Source of the DNA: Isoetes taiwanensis
Taxonomy: Eukaryota > Streptophyta > Lycopodiopsida > Isoetales > Isoetaceae
Assembly (NCBI GenBank): GCA_021234155.1
Contig: JAJEKV010000003.1
Location: 33,959,166 to 34,023,165, forward strand
Length of the DNA: 64,000 nt
Reading direction: 5' to 3'
Under the pieces are notes generated by a model. The model was not told where the DNA came from and ran no database searches. It saw only the letters and a program-made list of their open reading frames with translations. This document shows positions 45,331 to 56,054 of this stretch, piece after piece (the stretch's first letter is position 1; each line of letters starts with the position of its first letter). A program made the position numbers and the translations under genes.

Positions 45331-45815
45331 GAGGGTTCAACTCCCGGACATGCATGCATCATAATTAAATTATGGTATCTAAATATCACCATTCTTGCAT
45401 GAATAATATGGCATAGAATCTAGATATGGACTTGATAATAACACAAATCTTCATGGTAATGTAGATTTTCTCAAGGAGCATAGCAGATGCTTTAAACAAA
45501 TAAACACCTCGATGTTCAATGGCATAATTCACAACCACTTGGGATTGTCTTACTGAGGAGGCTATGAACATTTGAGGGTTCAACTCCCTGGATATGCATG
45601 CATCATAATTAAATTATAGTATCTAAAAATAACCATTGTTGCATGAACAATATGGCATAGAACCTAGATATGGACTTGATAATTCCACAAATCTTTTGCG
45701 GCATGTAGATTTTCTCAAAGGGCATAACACATGCTTTAAGCAAATAAATACCTTGATGTTAGGAAGGATCCCCTTAGTGCATGGTAATCTTGAGATTGAG
45801 AGAGTTTATTTCAAT
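45331..45815. repeat. Tandem duplication, 243-bp unit
   Basis: Copies begin GAGGGTTCAACTCCCGGACA at 45331 and GAGGGTTCAACTCCCTGGAT at 45574 and share the following ATGCATGCATCATAATTAAA and CTAGATATGGACTTGATAAT blocks. GGTTCAACTCC resembles a tRNA B-box. Confidence 0.88.
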
Positions 45816-46160
45816 CAGATCGCGCAATTGTCGGGTAGCATTGTTTTTTGTGGTCTCAAATATATATGAACTTGGATGTCACACTATAGCCGAGAAAATT
45901 CTTTCAACAGTATAATTTCCAGCAATATAATAGTAAATTACTTAGTTCCTTCCTTCGGATTCAAGGAACCAATATCATTATCTAGAGTTTACAAATGCGC
46001 CCAATGTTCCACTACTTTCTCCAGTGAATGCAAAGAATTAACATCATAGGAAGTGTAAATCACATGTTATACGTTATCACAATCTATAAAATGTCTATTT
46101 CTAATCTGTTATATCAAAGTTGTATTCTACAATTTTTTCAACCAACAATTGCCCAACTAT

Positions 46161-46188
46161 GCCCAGCAACGCTGGGCACCATTACTAG
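46161..46188 (+). mobile_element. Helitron 3' terminus (plus strand), family 2
   Basis: Perfect hairpin GCCCAGC-AAC-GCTGGGC (46161-46177), seven bases, then CTAG followed by T: the classic Helitron 3' end. The body should lie to the left; its 5' TC end was not located. Confidence 0.65.
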
Positions 46189-46228
46189 TAGAATAGAATT
46201 GTTTTTATCGTCCACAGAGACCAATCGG
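46189..46228 (-). mobile_element. LINE 3' tail fragment, about 40 bp
   Basis: On the minus strand it reads GGTCTCTGTGGACGATAAAA followed by ACAATTCTATTCTA, the same 3' end as the large LINE at 56055. An extremely 5'-truncated insertion or a recombined end. Confidence 0.6.
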
Positions 46229-46229
46229 A

Positions 46230-46400
46230 TTATGCATAATGAATGGGTTAATATTCAATAGCAAAAAAATTTAGCCATGCCTTACCTTTTGCAAAATTAT
46301 CTATGATGGGGTCTTCAAGTAAGTCTGGACAATGCATAGTAGCCGCCATATATCAATTTGAAGAGATACTTAGCACCATACAATAAGTGACATATAAATT
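46230..46400. repeat. Dispersed direct repeat, copy 2
   Basis: Colinear with 41970-42150 (TGCATAATGAATGGGTTAAT through AATGCATAGTAGCCGCCA). Confidence 0.8.
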
Positions 46401-49067
46401 GAAATTTACTAACAGTCATCTTTAGAGGCTGCCTTAAATACAACTCTGAAATATGTGATCTTCAGAGGCAAGATCAGATAATACCCACGTGTTAAAACAA
46501 CCAAATATTAGCATATGCAAGTAGTGCTCTATAAGGCCTTATAGAGAGACAAATTTAGTTTCGTGCCTGGAATTTCCACAAATCTTCTCAAAATGTACTT
46601 CAAATAGGGTTCAAGGCATAAAATGTTCATTGTGTATGGCTCCATTCTTCAAATTGTTCTTGAATTTTCAAAATCGCAAGAGGCTTATATAAGCCGCATT
46701 AAATATGCCTGCTTGCTAATACCTATTAAGAGCACGCCAAGATAGCATAGCATTTAGCAATTTCTCCCTATCATCCTTTCACTTGTATCAATTAGCCCAT
46801 CCCAAACACTGAACAAACTTATTCTCTATCAAACTATCATGATAGTAAATCAAATTTGTCATAACAAAGTATTGGAAATATATATCTTCTTATAGTTTAC
46901 ATCAGGAATAATAAAGCCTTGCATTTTCACTTTTCCTAAAAGGGCATAGTATTCACGAACTTTACATCAGAGCCAGATTCCGCTGCCCTTATCAATTCCA
47001 AGAATCCTGAACAAATAAGAAAGACAAAATGACCTCATACCTCCCTAAATTGCAGAAGAAATGAAGAAGAAAAACAAAGTGTAGCTTTTTAAACAGTAAG
47101 TAAAAAGCCTCCAATCAAAACAGCAAGTTTACGAGCCTTTATAAAATTCAAAGACCCACAAAGTAGTTAAATGTACAGATAGGGAGGGCAGTCGGAGATT
47201 GAAGATGGCCCAAGGTAATACCCTTCAAACGACACGTTACATTCCTTCCCACATCTTGTGGGAAGAACGCCCACAACTCTCAACTCCCGCGAGCAAAGAA
47301 GAAGCAAATTTGACAGAAACAAATAATTTCACAGTGAACACAGACCACTAAGAAGGCACCCTTAAAACCCTAGAGCAAGACAATGGAGCTGAGAGAACCA
47401 TAACCTTTGATTTCAAATCAGCAGCAGCTCAAGCTCAAGCACACAACTCTGAGGCGCCAAAATGGTTGAGGGAAAAATTGGTAGAGGAGGCAGTGTCGTA
47501 GGAAGATTTCATCGAGGTGTTACGTAATGGCCATTTCAAATTTGCGTTCAGTCCACGCAGGAAGGGAACGCCGCATGCAAGGGTCGAAATTAGGGAGGTT
47601 CCTCCCCAGAATATCCGATTAAAGTACGAAATATTCGATTTGCTAAAGTAGATGCAGGCAAAATTCTGGTCGAAATTTCATAAAAATAGTGTTAACCGGC
47701 AAATTTGAGGTATTTTTCTCAAAAATCCGGTAAGCATAAATAAAAGGCGGCATTTTTGTTGGTTAGTGCAAAATCTAAATTCGAGGCCTGCATGCGTCTG
47801 CACAACGGCGTTCCCGGCACAAATTTCAAAGCCTTGCCATTTTAAAAAAGAAGATAAGATTAATAATTGCAACAAAACGCTCAAATAGGATTTCTGTAAC
47901 TACGCTCATTACTGCCGCCATTTTTCACAACCCGTGCATTTATACATATGCTTTCCTTCTTGCCAGCCTAGCAGTGGGCAATATACAAAGGGGATTGAGC
48001 AATCATTCCTGATCATCCAACCTTCGAGATAGTATTTATGGGCTACATCTTTTTGCTCTGTTTAGCCTTATGGCTATTTGTTTTATTTTGCGTGATTTGC
48101 TCTGTTTAGCCTTCTGGCTGATTTGGACTAAAGGCCCTCCTCATTGTCCTGTCCCATGGCAGTCTTGTGGCCTCTGTCTGTCCCTATTTTCTGTTTTGTC
48201 ACACTTTCTTTTCTACCAGGAGGATGACATGCTGCAAGTGGTAGCATTTGTTGTATGTTCAACATATGATGGTGGATATGGCATCCTTATGACTCAACAT
48301 ATGAGCTGCAAAATGAACTGAACATAAACATATACCCTGGATGTGTTCGTCTCTGCCACATAAAGAGAATCGCATCAACGCATGAGCACAAGGCAATCCC
48401 ATTGTTTGTCATTCTCATTACTTTAGTGAAAACAAGTTAAAAAATGTTGCATCTAAAACTGACTTTTAGATAGAGGAGTAGTCTTGGTTCAGGAAAAATT
48501 TTCAGCCTCAACAAGCACCTTTCTGACTGTTCTAAACATGCCCCGGCAAGCTCCAACACAGGTCCTCGATTCCTCCGAAAATACCAAGAAAATCTGTTAT
48601 TTTCAGCGAGAAATTTTCCTACTGTTTTAACGATGTACAGCTAGATCTGGATTTTGTCCAGCAGGTTACAAGGGTTCTGGGGAACTTCCACAACCAAAGG
48701 AGTAGTATCTAAGAGTAACTATTGAGTAAATGAACTCAAAACAGAAAGAAATCACAACTGAAATGCTGAATGCCTACTCCCCTAGAGACCCTCCAGCCAT
48801 CTTAGAGATATTTTGGGAATAGAGTGATGCATGCTATTCCCTAACATTACAGCATTTCCAAGAAAACATGGATATAAGAGGGAACATGACAAGGGAAGTC
48901 GTCTAGAAACATGGCGTTGCCTCTTTGTTCAGATATAAATCGCAACCATGAGATGCATAATCTCATAAAATTTTCTCATATGTACAAATATTTCAAACTA
49001 TGCACATGTATTGTACATTTGCATAAATGCCCAAACACAGTAAACAGGGGGCAAGCCAGTATGGTCC
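46401..49067. other. Intergenic with weak exon-like signals
   Basis: No gene I can support. A locally GC-richer block at 47400-47600 could be a 5' UTR or first exon on the minus strand. It carries GGGAACGCCGCATG (about 47567), a motif also found at 63379. Confidence 0.4.
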
Positions 49068-51192
49068 TTATCCAACACTGCCTTCGAGTTTTATGCTCAT
49101 AAGCTGGTTGACCTCAGCAGCAAATTCAAGGGGTAATTCGTTAAAAACATCCCTGCAAAACCCCCCAATTATAGCTGCTACAGCTTTCTCAGGATCTATT
49201 CCCCTTTGTTGGAAATAGAACAGCTGATCCTCACTAATTTTTGATGTTGATGCTTCATGTTCTACACGCGCTGTTGGGTCTTTCACCTGCAAAAACAATA
49301 ACATTATGCAGAAATCATGACACATGACATGATTAAATAATGCTAATCACAATTCAGATGTTGCTATTTTGAAAAATAAACCTGTATATAGGGGTAGGTA
49401 TTTGCTCCAGCTTCATCCCCAATGAGCATCGAATCACATTGAGAGAAGTTTCTAGCATTATGGGCTGATGGTTGTACCTGTACCAAACCTCTGTAACAAT
49501 TCTGTGACTTTCCAGCAGAAATACCCTTGCTGACTATTCTACTTCTACTGTTCTTGCCCACATGAATCATCTTAGTTCCTGTATCTGCTTGCTGCTTATT
49601 ATTTGTCAGAGCAACAGAGTAGAATTCTCCTATTGTATCATCTCCCTTCAAGACTACACTTGGATACTTCCATGTGATTGCAGAGCCAGTCTCCACTTGA
49701 GTCCATGATATCTTTGATTTGTTCCCATCACAAAGCCCCCTTTTTGTGACAAAGTTATAAATGCCTCCACGACCCTCTGCATCACCTGCATACCAATTCT
49801 GGACAGTAGAATACTTTATCTCAGCCCCTTCGGCACAATAAAGTTCCACCACAGCAGCATGTAGCTGATTTTTATCATAGGATGGTGCAGTACAACCTTC
49901 CAGATAGCTAACATAGCTTCTTTCATCTGCTATAATAAGAGTGCGCTCAAATTGACCAGTCTCCATGGCATTTATTCTGAAGTAAGTAGAGATCTCCATT
50001 GGAGATACTGTGTCCTTCGGTACATAACAAAAGGATCCATCACTAAACACTGCTGAATTCAATGCAGCATAGAAATTATCAGCCACGGGAACTACCCTTC
50101 CAAGGTACTTCTTAACTAACTCTGGATATTCTCGCACAGCTTCAGAGATGGAACAAAATATTACTCCTGCTGCTTGCAAAGTCTCCCTGTGCGTCGTTGC
50201 AATTGACACACTATCAAATACAGCATCTACAGCTACATTAGCCAATCTCTTCTGCTCCGTCAAAGGAATTCCCAACCTTTGAAATGTCTTCAATATTTCA
50301 GGATCTACCTCATCTAGGCTGTTCTTTTGTTCCTTTACCTTTGGCTCAGTATAATAGCACATATCCTGAAAATCTATAGGCGGGTAATGATTGTCAGACC
50401 ATGCTGGCTCCTTCATCTTCAGCCATTGCCTATAAGCATTCAACCTAAAATCCAAGAGCCATTCAGGCTCCTTCTTCTTAGAAGAAATTAGCCGAATTGT
50501 CTCCTCGGACAACCCCTTGGGGATGGAGACTGACTCAACGTCAGACACAAATCCCCATTTATAATCCCTTTGCAAAAACTGCTGAACTGGGTCATCATTA
50601 GAAGTTTTGATGGATACATCTCTTTCAAGCATTGCAGTCCCGTCATCAGTGGCCAATTGAGCACGAGGAAATCCTAAACTATGTCTTTTAACAAACAAAC
50701 CAGCACCATGGGCAGAGGCAGAGGCATTGAAGCAGGAAGACCTGACGTAAAATTTTAAACCAGATTAAAAAAAATCATTCACAAAGTTAATGAACAGACA
50801 CAAGGATGAAAGAAATAAAAACTTGCAAAATGTCCTAAAACAAAGTACGGTAGTTACTTAATACAGATCTCGTCAAACATAGAACTACAGATATTAGAAT
50901 TTAATTGGCGTGGCAAGAAGAAGGCTAGTGCAGAAAAAATGAGCGAAAATGGAAGCTCCTGTGTCTAAGAGTTTAAATGCTTGGTTTTCTTCGATTTGCC
51001 AGAGGCCAACCTAGGGAAAGCGTCACTATAGTAAGAGACCAATCACTTCATCTGTACTGATCCCAATTTGAGGGGTATCTCAGAAAACAGCAAGCATCAA
51101 GCACAGAGAAAGTATTAACGGAGAAATACATACCTGGTAGAGGGAAATACACGCGGGACGGCAGCGCAGGCGTTCATGGCGATGGCAGCCAT
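49068..51192 (-). CDS. SUFB: SufB, plastid Fe-S cluster assembly scaffold subunit
   Basis: Component of the SufBC2D scaffold that builds Fe-S clusters in plastids. Complete three-exon model: 51134-51192 (start [19 protein letters not shown]), 49382-50741 (1360 nt) and 49068-49286, giving 545 aa; all junctions are GT/AG and in phase. The first roughly 50 residues are rich in Ala, Ser and basic residues and poor in acids, as in chloroplast transit peptides. The mature core shows [55 protein letters not shown] with the conserved cluster-assembly Cys, and [20 protein letters not shown], then [20 protein letters not shown]. The length fits the family. The gene is undamaged. A truncated copia element in the same orientation begins about 450 bp upstream of the start codon. 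Confidence 0.97.
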
Positions 51193-51648
51193 AGCTCCTC
51201 TTGGAGAAGATATCGTCGTCGCTGAAGTCCGGATAAACGGCCTACTTTATGCCAGGTCATAAGTGCACGTGGCAGACCATTGCTCCCTTCGCCCCATTAC
51301 ATAAATATCAACCAAATAGTGAACGTATGACTTATTAGTCCATTCGGGATATTCTTTCGTATGTTCTACAATCCAAAGATATACTCCCGCAATATATATT
51401 CAAATACATACTTCAAAAAAATACTTGCTAAAAAAAAGTCTATGTTGTCATGGCCAGATGGATAGAAATATTCCAAGCAAGTGCTAGGCTGGAGGTGAAT
51501 GCGAGCTAAGGTCGAGAAATCTAGCAAGTTAGCTTGGCGGTTGCCAGGTCGAATTTCAGAGAGGTGATCACAAAATGCATCTACAGTTTCTTTCCCTAGA
51601 AGGCGATAACAAGCTTGATATGATTCGGTATCTTTGTACATCCACATT
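51193..51648 (-). promoter_or_regulatory. Proximal upstream region of SUFB
   Basis: About 450 bp between the SUFB start and the copia breakpoint; it must contain the SUFB 5' UTR and probably its core promoter. ACGTGGC (51269-51275) is a G-box-like core. The open frame 51366-51647 (-) has no copia character. Confidence 0.45.
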
Positions 51649-53570
51649 TTGTTGTGGTGTGTATCTGCAGGTTAGTTGTCTTCTAATCCCCTTTGTGTTA
51701 CAAAACAATTTAAACTGATTTGATAGGTATTCTCCTCCTCTATCTGATCTCAAGCCTTTAAGTTTATGACATGTTTGCCTCTCCATTTCATTCACATACA
51801 AATTTAATGCTTCAAGTGCTTGAAATTTTCTCATGAGACAATATCCTTTACACTTTCTGCGGTAATCATCTATAAATGAGATGAAATACCTTTTTCCAGT
51901 TTTCCCTTTTACATTTGATAGCCCACACAAATCAGTATGGACCAAGTCCAATACTTGTTCTGCCTTTTTCTTAGTTTTCTGAAATGGCAATCTGCTGATT
52001 TTTCCCATCATGCGACCCTCACATATGCATTTCTTTTCTTCTTGAACATTACAGTTTATAAAGCCATTTTTTGCCATGAATCTCACATTATTGTGATGTG
52101 TATATGTAAGTCTGTTATGCCATAATTCTATGTCAGAAAACATTATTGTGTTTATGCCATCAATGGAAGAATTTTCCATTTGAAACAGGTTCCCAACTTG
52201 GTTTCCTAAAAACTTCAGTTTATTATTCAAAAAGATTTTACAATGTTTCTTCTCAAAGAAGATTTTATAGTGTAGATCAACCAACTGGCATACTGAAATC
52301 AAGTTCTTAATCAAACTGGGAACACACAAAACATTTTCAATATTTACAGCATTGCCCTCAAGATCCAACAGCTCCAGCATTCCACATCCCTCAATTGATT
52401 GTAATTCACCATTTCCAACTTGAATATGTCTTGTGTGAGCTGATGAATGATCCTTGAGCATGTCTGGAGATCTCACTACTGATCTCTCAGCTCCACTATC
52501 AACTACAGTCACAGAACTTTTAAGGTGAGATTTTGTATCAGAATTGTGCAAAGAGCAAATACAGTTTACCTCATCATCATCAATAGGATCTTCTTTATCA
52601 TTAGATTCAGGCCTCTCTTGAGCTATATGTACATCTGCTGCTACTCCTCTTTTCTTAAAGAAATTTCCTTTAGATTCTCGTCCCCTGCCTCTACCCCTGC
52701 CACAAACATCTTTTGGACTGGAACATTTTGCTGCAATATACCCTTTTCTCTTATAGTTGTAACAGCTTATGTCACTTCCAAGCTTTGGGAAATTAGGCTT
52801 TATATGACCACTCTCAAAGCAATTATAGCAAACAGGTTTTTTTGTCTCCTTCTTTTTCCCTGCATATAATATTTCTGCAGTCGTCTCCTCTTCACTCATC
52901 ATTTTATTTTGTTCAATTTCAATTCTCACCATATTTCTGCCTCATCTGTTCTTTTTGCAATATTTCTAATTAGATAGCTGAGTATTTGCACTCATAGCTC
53001 TTGCAATGGAGAGTACTAAAAATCACTCATTTATGTTAACTCCTGCACCATCTAAATCTGCCACAGTATTGTCAAACCTATTGAAAAAGGCTGACACCTC
53101 CCCATCCTCATTATATTTCAAGTTTCTAAGTTCCTTTTCTAACACATCAACTTGTTCTTATCTTCATAGTGTTTCAACATATAAGATCACATCTGCCTAG
53201 GGGACTTACCTCTCAATTTCAGTAAGATAGTTAGCCCCGTTGCCTCTTTCAGTTTTGTGGAGGTAGAAGTGACACCTCCCCCCACAATTGTTGTTTTTGC
53301 AACAGGGCTGCCTCTAGAAGTTGCAGATGTTGCATCTTTCACACCTCTTGCAGCAAAACTTGTTGCCACAGTACTACTGCCTGCACCTGCACTAGTAGCT
53401 ACCACATCAATATTATTAGAATCAACAATTTCCCATAAGTTTTCAACATCGAGGATATGCTGGATTTGGTCCTTCCACACTTGGAAACCTGATCCTCCAT
53501 TGTAGACCTCAACTGCACTCAACAATCCTGCGCCAAACCTTGTAGCCATTTTGTTGGCTCTGATACTAAA
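51649..53570 (-). mobile_element. Ty1/copia element, truncated: gag, protease, integrase core
   Basis: Minus strand. 53549-53187 starts gag (MATRFGAGLLSAVEVYNGG, QVWKDQIQHILD, typical of copia gag-pre). 52932 down to 51649 has two zinc-knuckle-like motifs (CYNCFESGHIKPNFPK; CYNYKRKGYIAAKC, one Cys lost), protease active site VVDSGAERSVV, GAG-pre-integrase (LWHNRLTYTHHNNV), and integrase (LDLVHTDLCGLSNVKGKTGK, YFISFIDDYRRK, LRSDRGGEYLSNQF, TPQQN). The sequence breaks off right after TPQQN at about 51649, so the rest of integrase, RT and RNase H are absent. Frame breaks exist in gag. A primer-binding site, TATCAGAGCC, lies on the minus strand at about 53558-53567. Confidence 0.92.
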
Positions 53571-53700
53571 TGTTAAAGTTAAAAAGAAATTAACTAAGAA
53601 AATTTCGCAGTTGCTAGTGCAAGTCTACACCTTCCAGTTCTTAACTATAGAAACATCAATTTACTGATCATTGTTCATTGCTTGGATCTGAACAAACAAA
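53571..53700 (-). repeat. Start of a copia 5' LTR (outer end not found)
   Basis: Immediately beyond the primer-binding site the sequence begins TGTTAAAG, matching an LTR edge (reads ...TTAACA on the minus strand). The second LTR is absent and the outer boundary could not be set. Confidence 0.5.
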
Positions 53701-54076
53701 CTCAAGCATATTAAAATGTCAAATCAATTTCCTTCCTTCAGACGAATTATGTACATGCATTTTACAGTTATTTATAGAGCCAGATCCAGATGAACAGGCA
53801 CCGATCCGGCGTCTATGTGCTTCATGTCTTGGTCTTCCCGTTCTCAGTATATTTCCAAAGTTCAAATGCAGTATATTTTCCGTTTATTGCACCGAAACCC
53901 TATTATCAATTTCGGGCTAATGGATAAATATTCAACATTTACCCTTGACTATTAACATTTTCTTGGGTCAAAGTTCATCATATCTTTTTAAGTGTGTCTA
54001 CGTACAACTCCCTATGAGATATGCTGTTGTGTCAGCTTAAATATGTGATGACTACTTTGTATCATAATCCAACATA

Positions 54077-54382
54077 ATGACATGCCCCTCCTATTGGGAT
54101 CGAGTGCAGGTGGCCTTGGAGGTGGTTCAAATCGTGAAGATCAATACGATTGCCGAGACTGTGGCAGCTTCTGTTCGATTATTCAGGATGCAATTGGGTC
54201 GTTTGTTTGCAACTTTGGAGGATGCAGTTTCACATATGGAATGGGAGGAGGTGGAGGTGAGCTATGCTGAGCGCCAGCATATGCAAGTGCATATGAACTT
54301 TACAAGAGCTCTTCTGATTAAAGAGTTAAGGCGCATTGATGCGATGGCAAGGCGGCACAATGATGTCATGAATAACAATTAG
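54077..54382 (+). CDS. Small ORF, 101 aa, unknown
   Basis: ATG 54077 to the stop at 54380-54382. The predicted protein is helical with heptad-like spacing (RLFRMQLGRLFATLEDAVSH, ALLIKELRRIDAMARRHNDV). No family recognised. It lies about 300 bp before a decayed Helitron 3' end in the same orientation, so it may be a captured or remnant TE gene. It could be a chance frame. Confidence 0.3.
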   Translation: MTCPSYWDRVQVALEVVQIVKINTIAETVAASVRLFRMQLGRLFATLEDAVSHMEWEEVEVSYAERQHMQVHMNFTRALLIKELRRIDAMARRHNDVMNNN

Positions 54383-54663
54383 TTACTGCATTCATTTCTT
54401 GTTTTCTTGTGATCTTTCTTTCGTGAATTATGTTTATGCAAGCTATTGCATTGTGTGAAGAAAAAAAATCTGAAAATGCTTGTGTATTTGGAAGGGAAAA
54501 ATAAGGTGTTGTGTGCTTGGAAAAAAAAAATAGGTTTTGATGTTTTATTGGTTTTCATTGGTTGCATGAGAAAAGTAGGTGGAAAAAATAAAATAAAAAA
54601 GGAAGCAAAATGGCTGTATGTTTGCATTGTGTTAATTATTTTTGAACTTACGCGTGACGAAAA

Positions 54664-54687
54664 GTCTAGCAACACTGGGCACTCTAG
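54664..54687 (+). mobile_element. Decayed Helitron 3' terminus (plus strand)
   Basis: GTCTAGC-AAC-ACTGGGC is a degraded version of the hairpin at 46161; it is followed by ACT and CTAG, then T. Confidence 0.5.
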
Positions 54688-54747
54688 TTGAACATAGACC
54701 ACTTTCTTGCCGTTCCAACTTCACACAAAATTTCATCTTAATATATA

Positions 54748-54830
54748 CTAGAAACGTGTGCCCGGCGATGCCGGGCATTTGTCATGGACATGTGGAATGA
54801 GTAGACGTAACAGGGTTTGTAGGTGGAACT
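54748..54830 (-). mobile_element. Helitron 3' terminus (minus strand), family 1
   Basis: On the minus strand: hairpin GCCCGGC-ATC-GCCGGGC (54760-54776), then ACACGTTT, then CTAG and flanking T. A perfect Helitron 3' end, matching 38453. The body extends rightwards. Confidence 0.65.
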
Positions 54831-56054
54831 ATAAGCACTAAATGTATTCTTGTCTATAGATGTAAAGGAGTGTCAGGCATTAGCTGAGGATAGGTAGGAA
54901 CAATAGACAACGTAGGGTGAAATAGAATGCGTAGACATAATAGCGTACATAGCGTGCATCCAGTTTAGGGTATTGCTTTAGAGTTTTATGAAAGATTGAA
55001 AATCTAATGCCTGGATAATAAAATTGCAACTATAAGGTTTATAGGTCCTATTAACATATATCACAATATAAGGGTGGCCAGAAAAAAGTGGACACCCCAC
55101 CTCAAAATTATTTTAAGTAAGTAGATATCATTCTACTTATTCATTTGTTTTGGTTTCATAATGTTGGGTGAAGGCATATTTCATCTATTTCAAGCCTAGC
55201 TTAAGTTAAAAAAGATCCTATGATATAAGCAAAACGACGAAAGACGTCAACACGTTTGACTCATATGCCTGTAGTTGTGCCATGTGACTCCTACCAACCT
55301 TGATCAGGCGCTTATGCAAGATGTAGAACTGGCTCGTTCTAGGGTTCTCACCGACTACTTACCCTGAGTAAGGGCCTCCCTAACATAAAATGCAGTCTTA
55401 GGACCAAATTCTTTTAAGAAAATATAATTTGGCAAATCCACCATTGAAATTGTCTCCATATCTAAAAGATGCTTAATACATAGTGATGATGTTCTGCGAT
55501 CTAAAAACACATCCCAAACCCTACCCTAAATTTTCTGTGTGATGACATGATCAATAGCATGCTCCACTTATGTTACATCCTTTCAGTTCTTCAAGTTTAA
55601 TGATGTGATAAATCCTTCAACCAACTTTAAACTCTAGACCCTAAAACCATGAACCCTATGCCCTAACATGTGACTTTTCATGCATATGCATAATTATTTA
55701 AAGTAATCTTAAGCGAGATAGTTTTTTTTTAATAGAAATTCCAAATTGATACAACATAGAAAAACCAAGGTACTCAAGTTGCCACTCAGACCAATATCTT
55801 TCAAAATATAATCCATATGGATTATTGTCCACAAATGGGTGGGGATAATGGGCCAAAAGAATTTCCAAGGAGGAAAAGAAACTTGTACCCGAGGTTAAGC
55901 AATTATTTGCATTAAGGTTTCTCAATCCATATACAATTCATTATTGTCACCCTTCACTTCCATACACCAAATCCAGCACAATATTGTAAAACTTAAAAAC
56001 AAAAGTCCTAAACCCAAGAATAATAATCACGAAAAAGAACCTTCTTAAACCCTC
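54831..56054. other. Probable Helitron body or AT-rich spacer
   Basis: No coding signal. The segment 55490-55670 (CCAAACCCTACCCTAAATTT, GCATGCTCCA) resembles 38700-38775, supporting a common Helitron-related origin. Confidence 0.4.

Noticed and set aside
51366..51647. 93-codon frame between SUFB and copia
   Set aside because: Not copia-like and not SufB-like; it lies in the SUFB upstream region and is probably chance.
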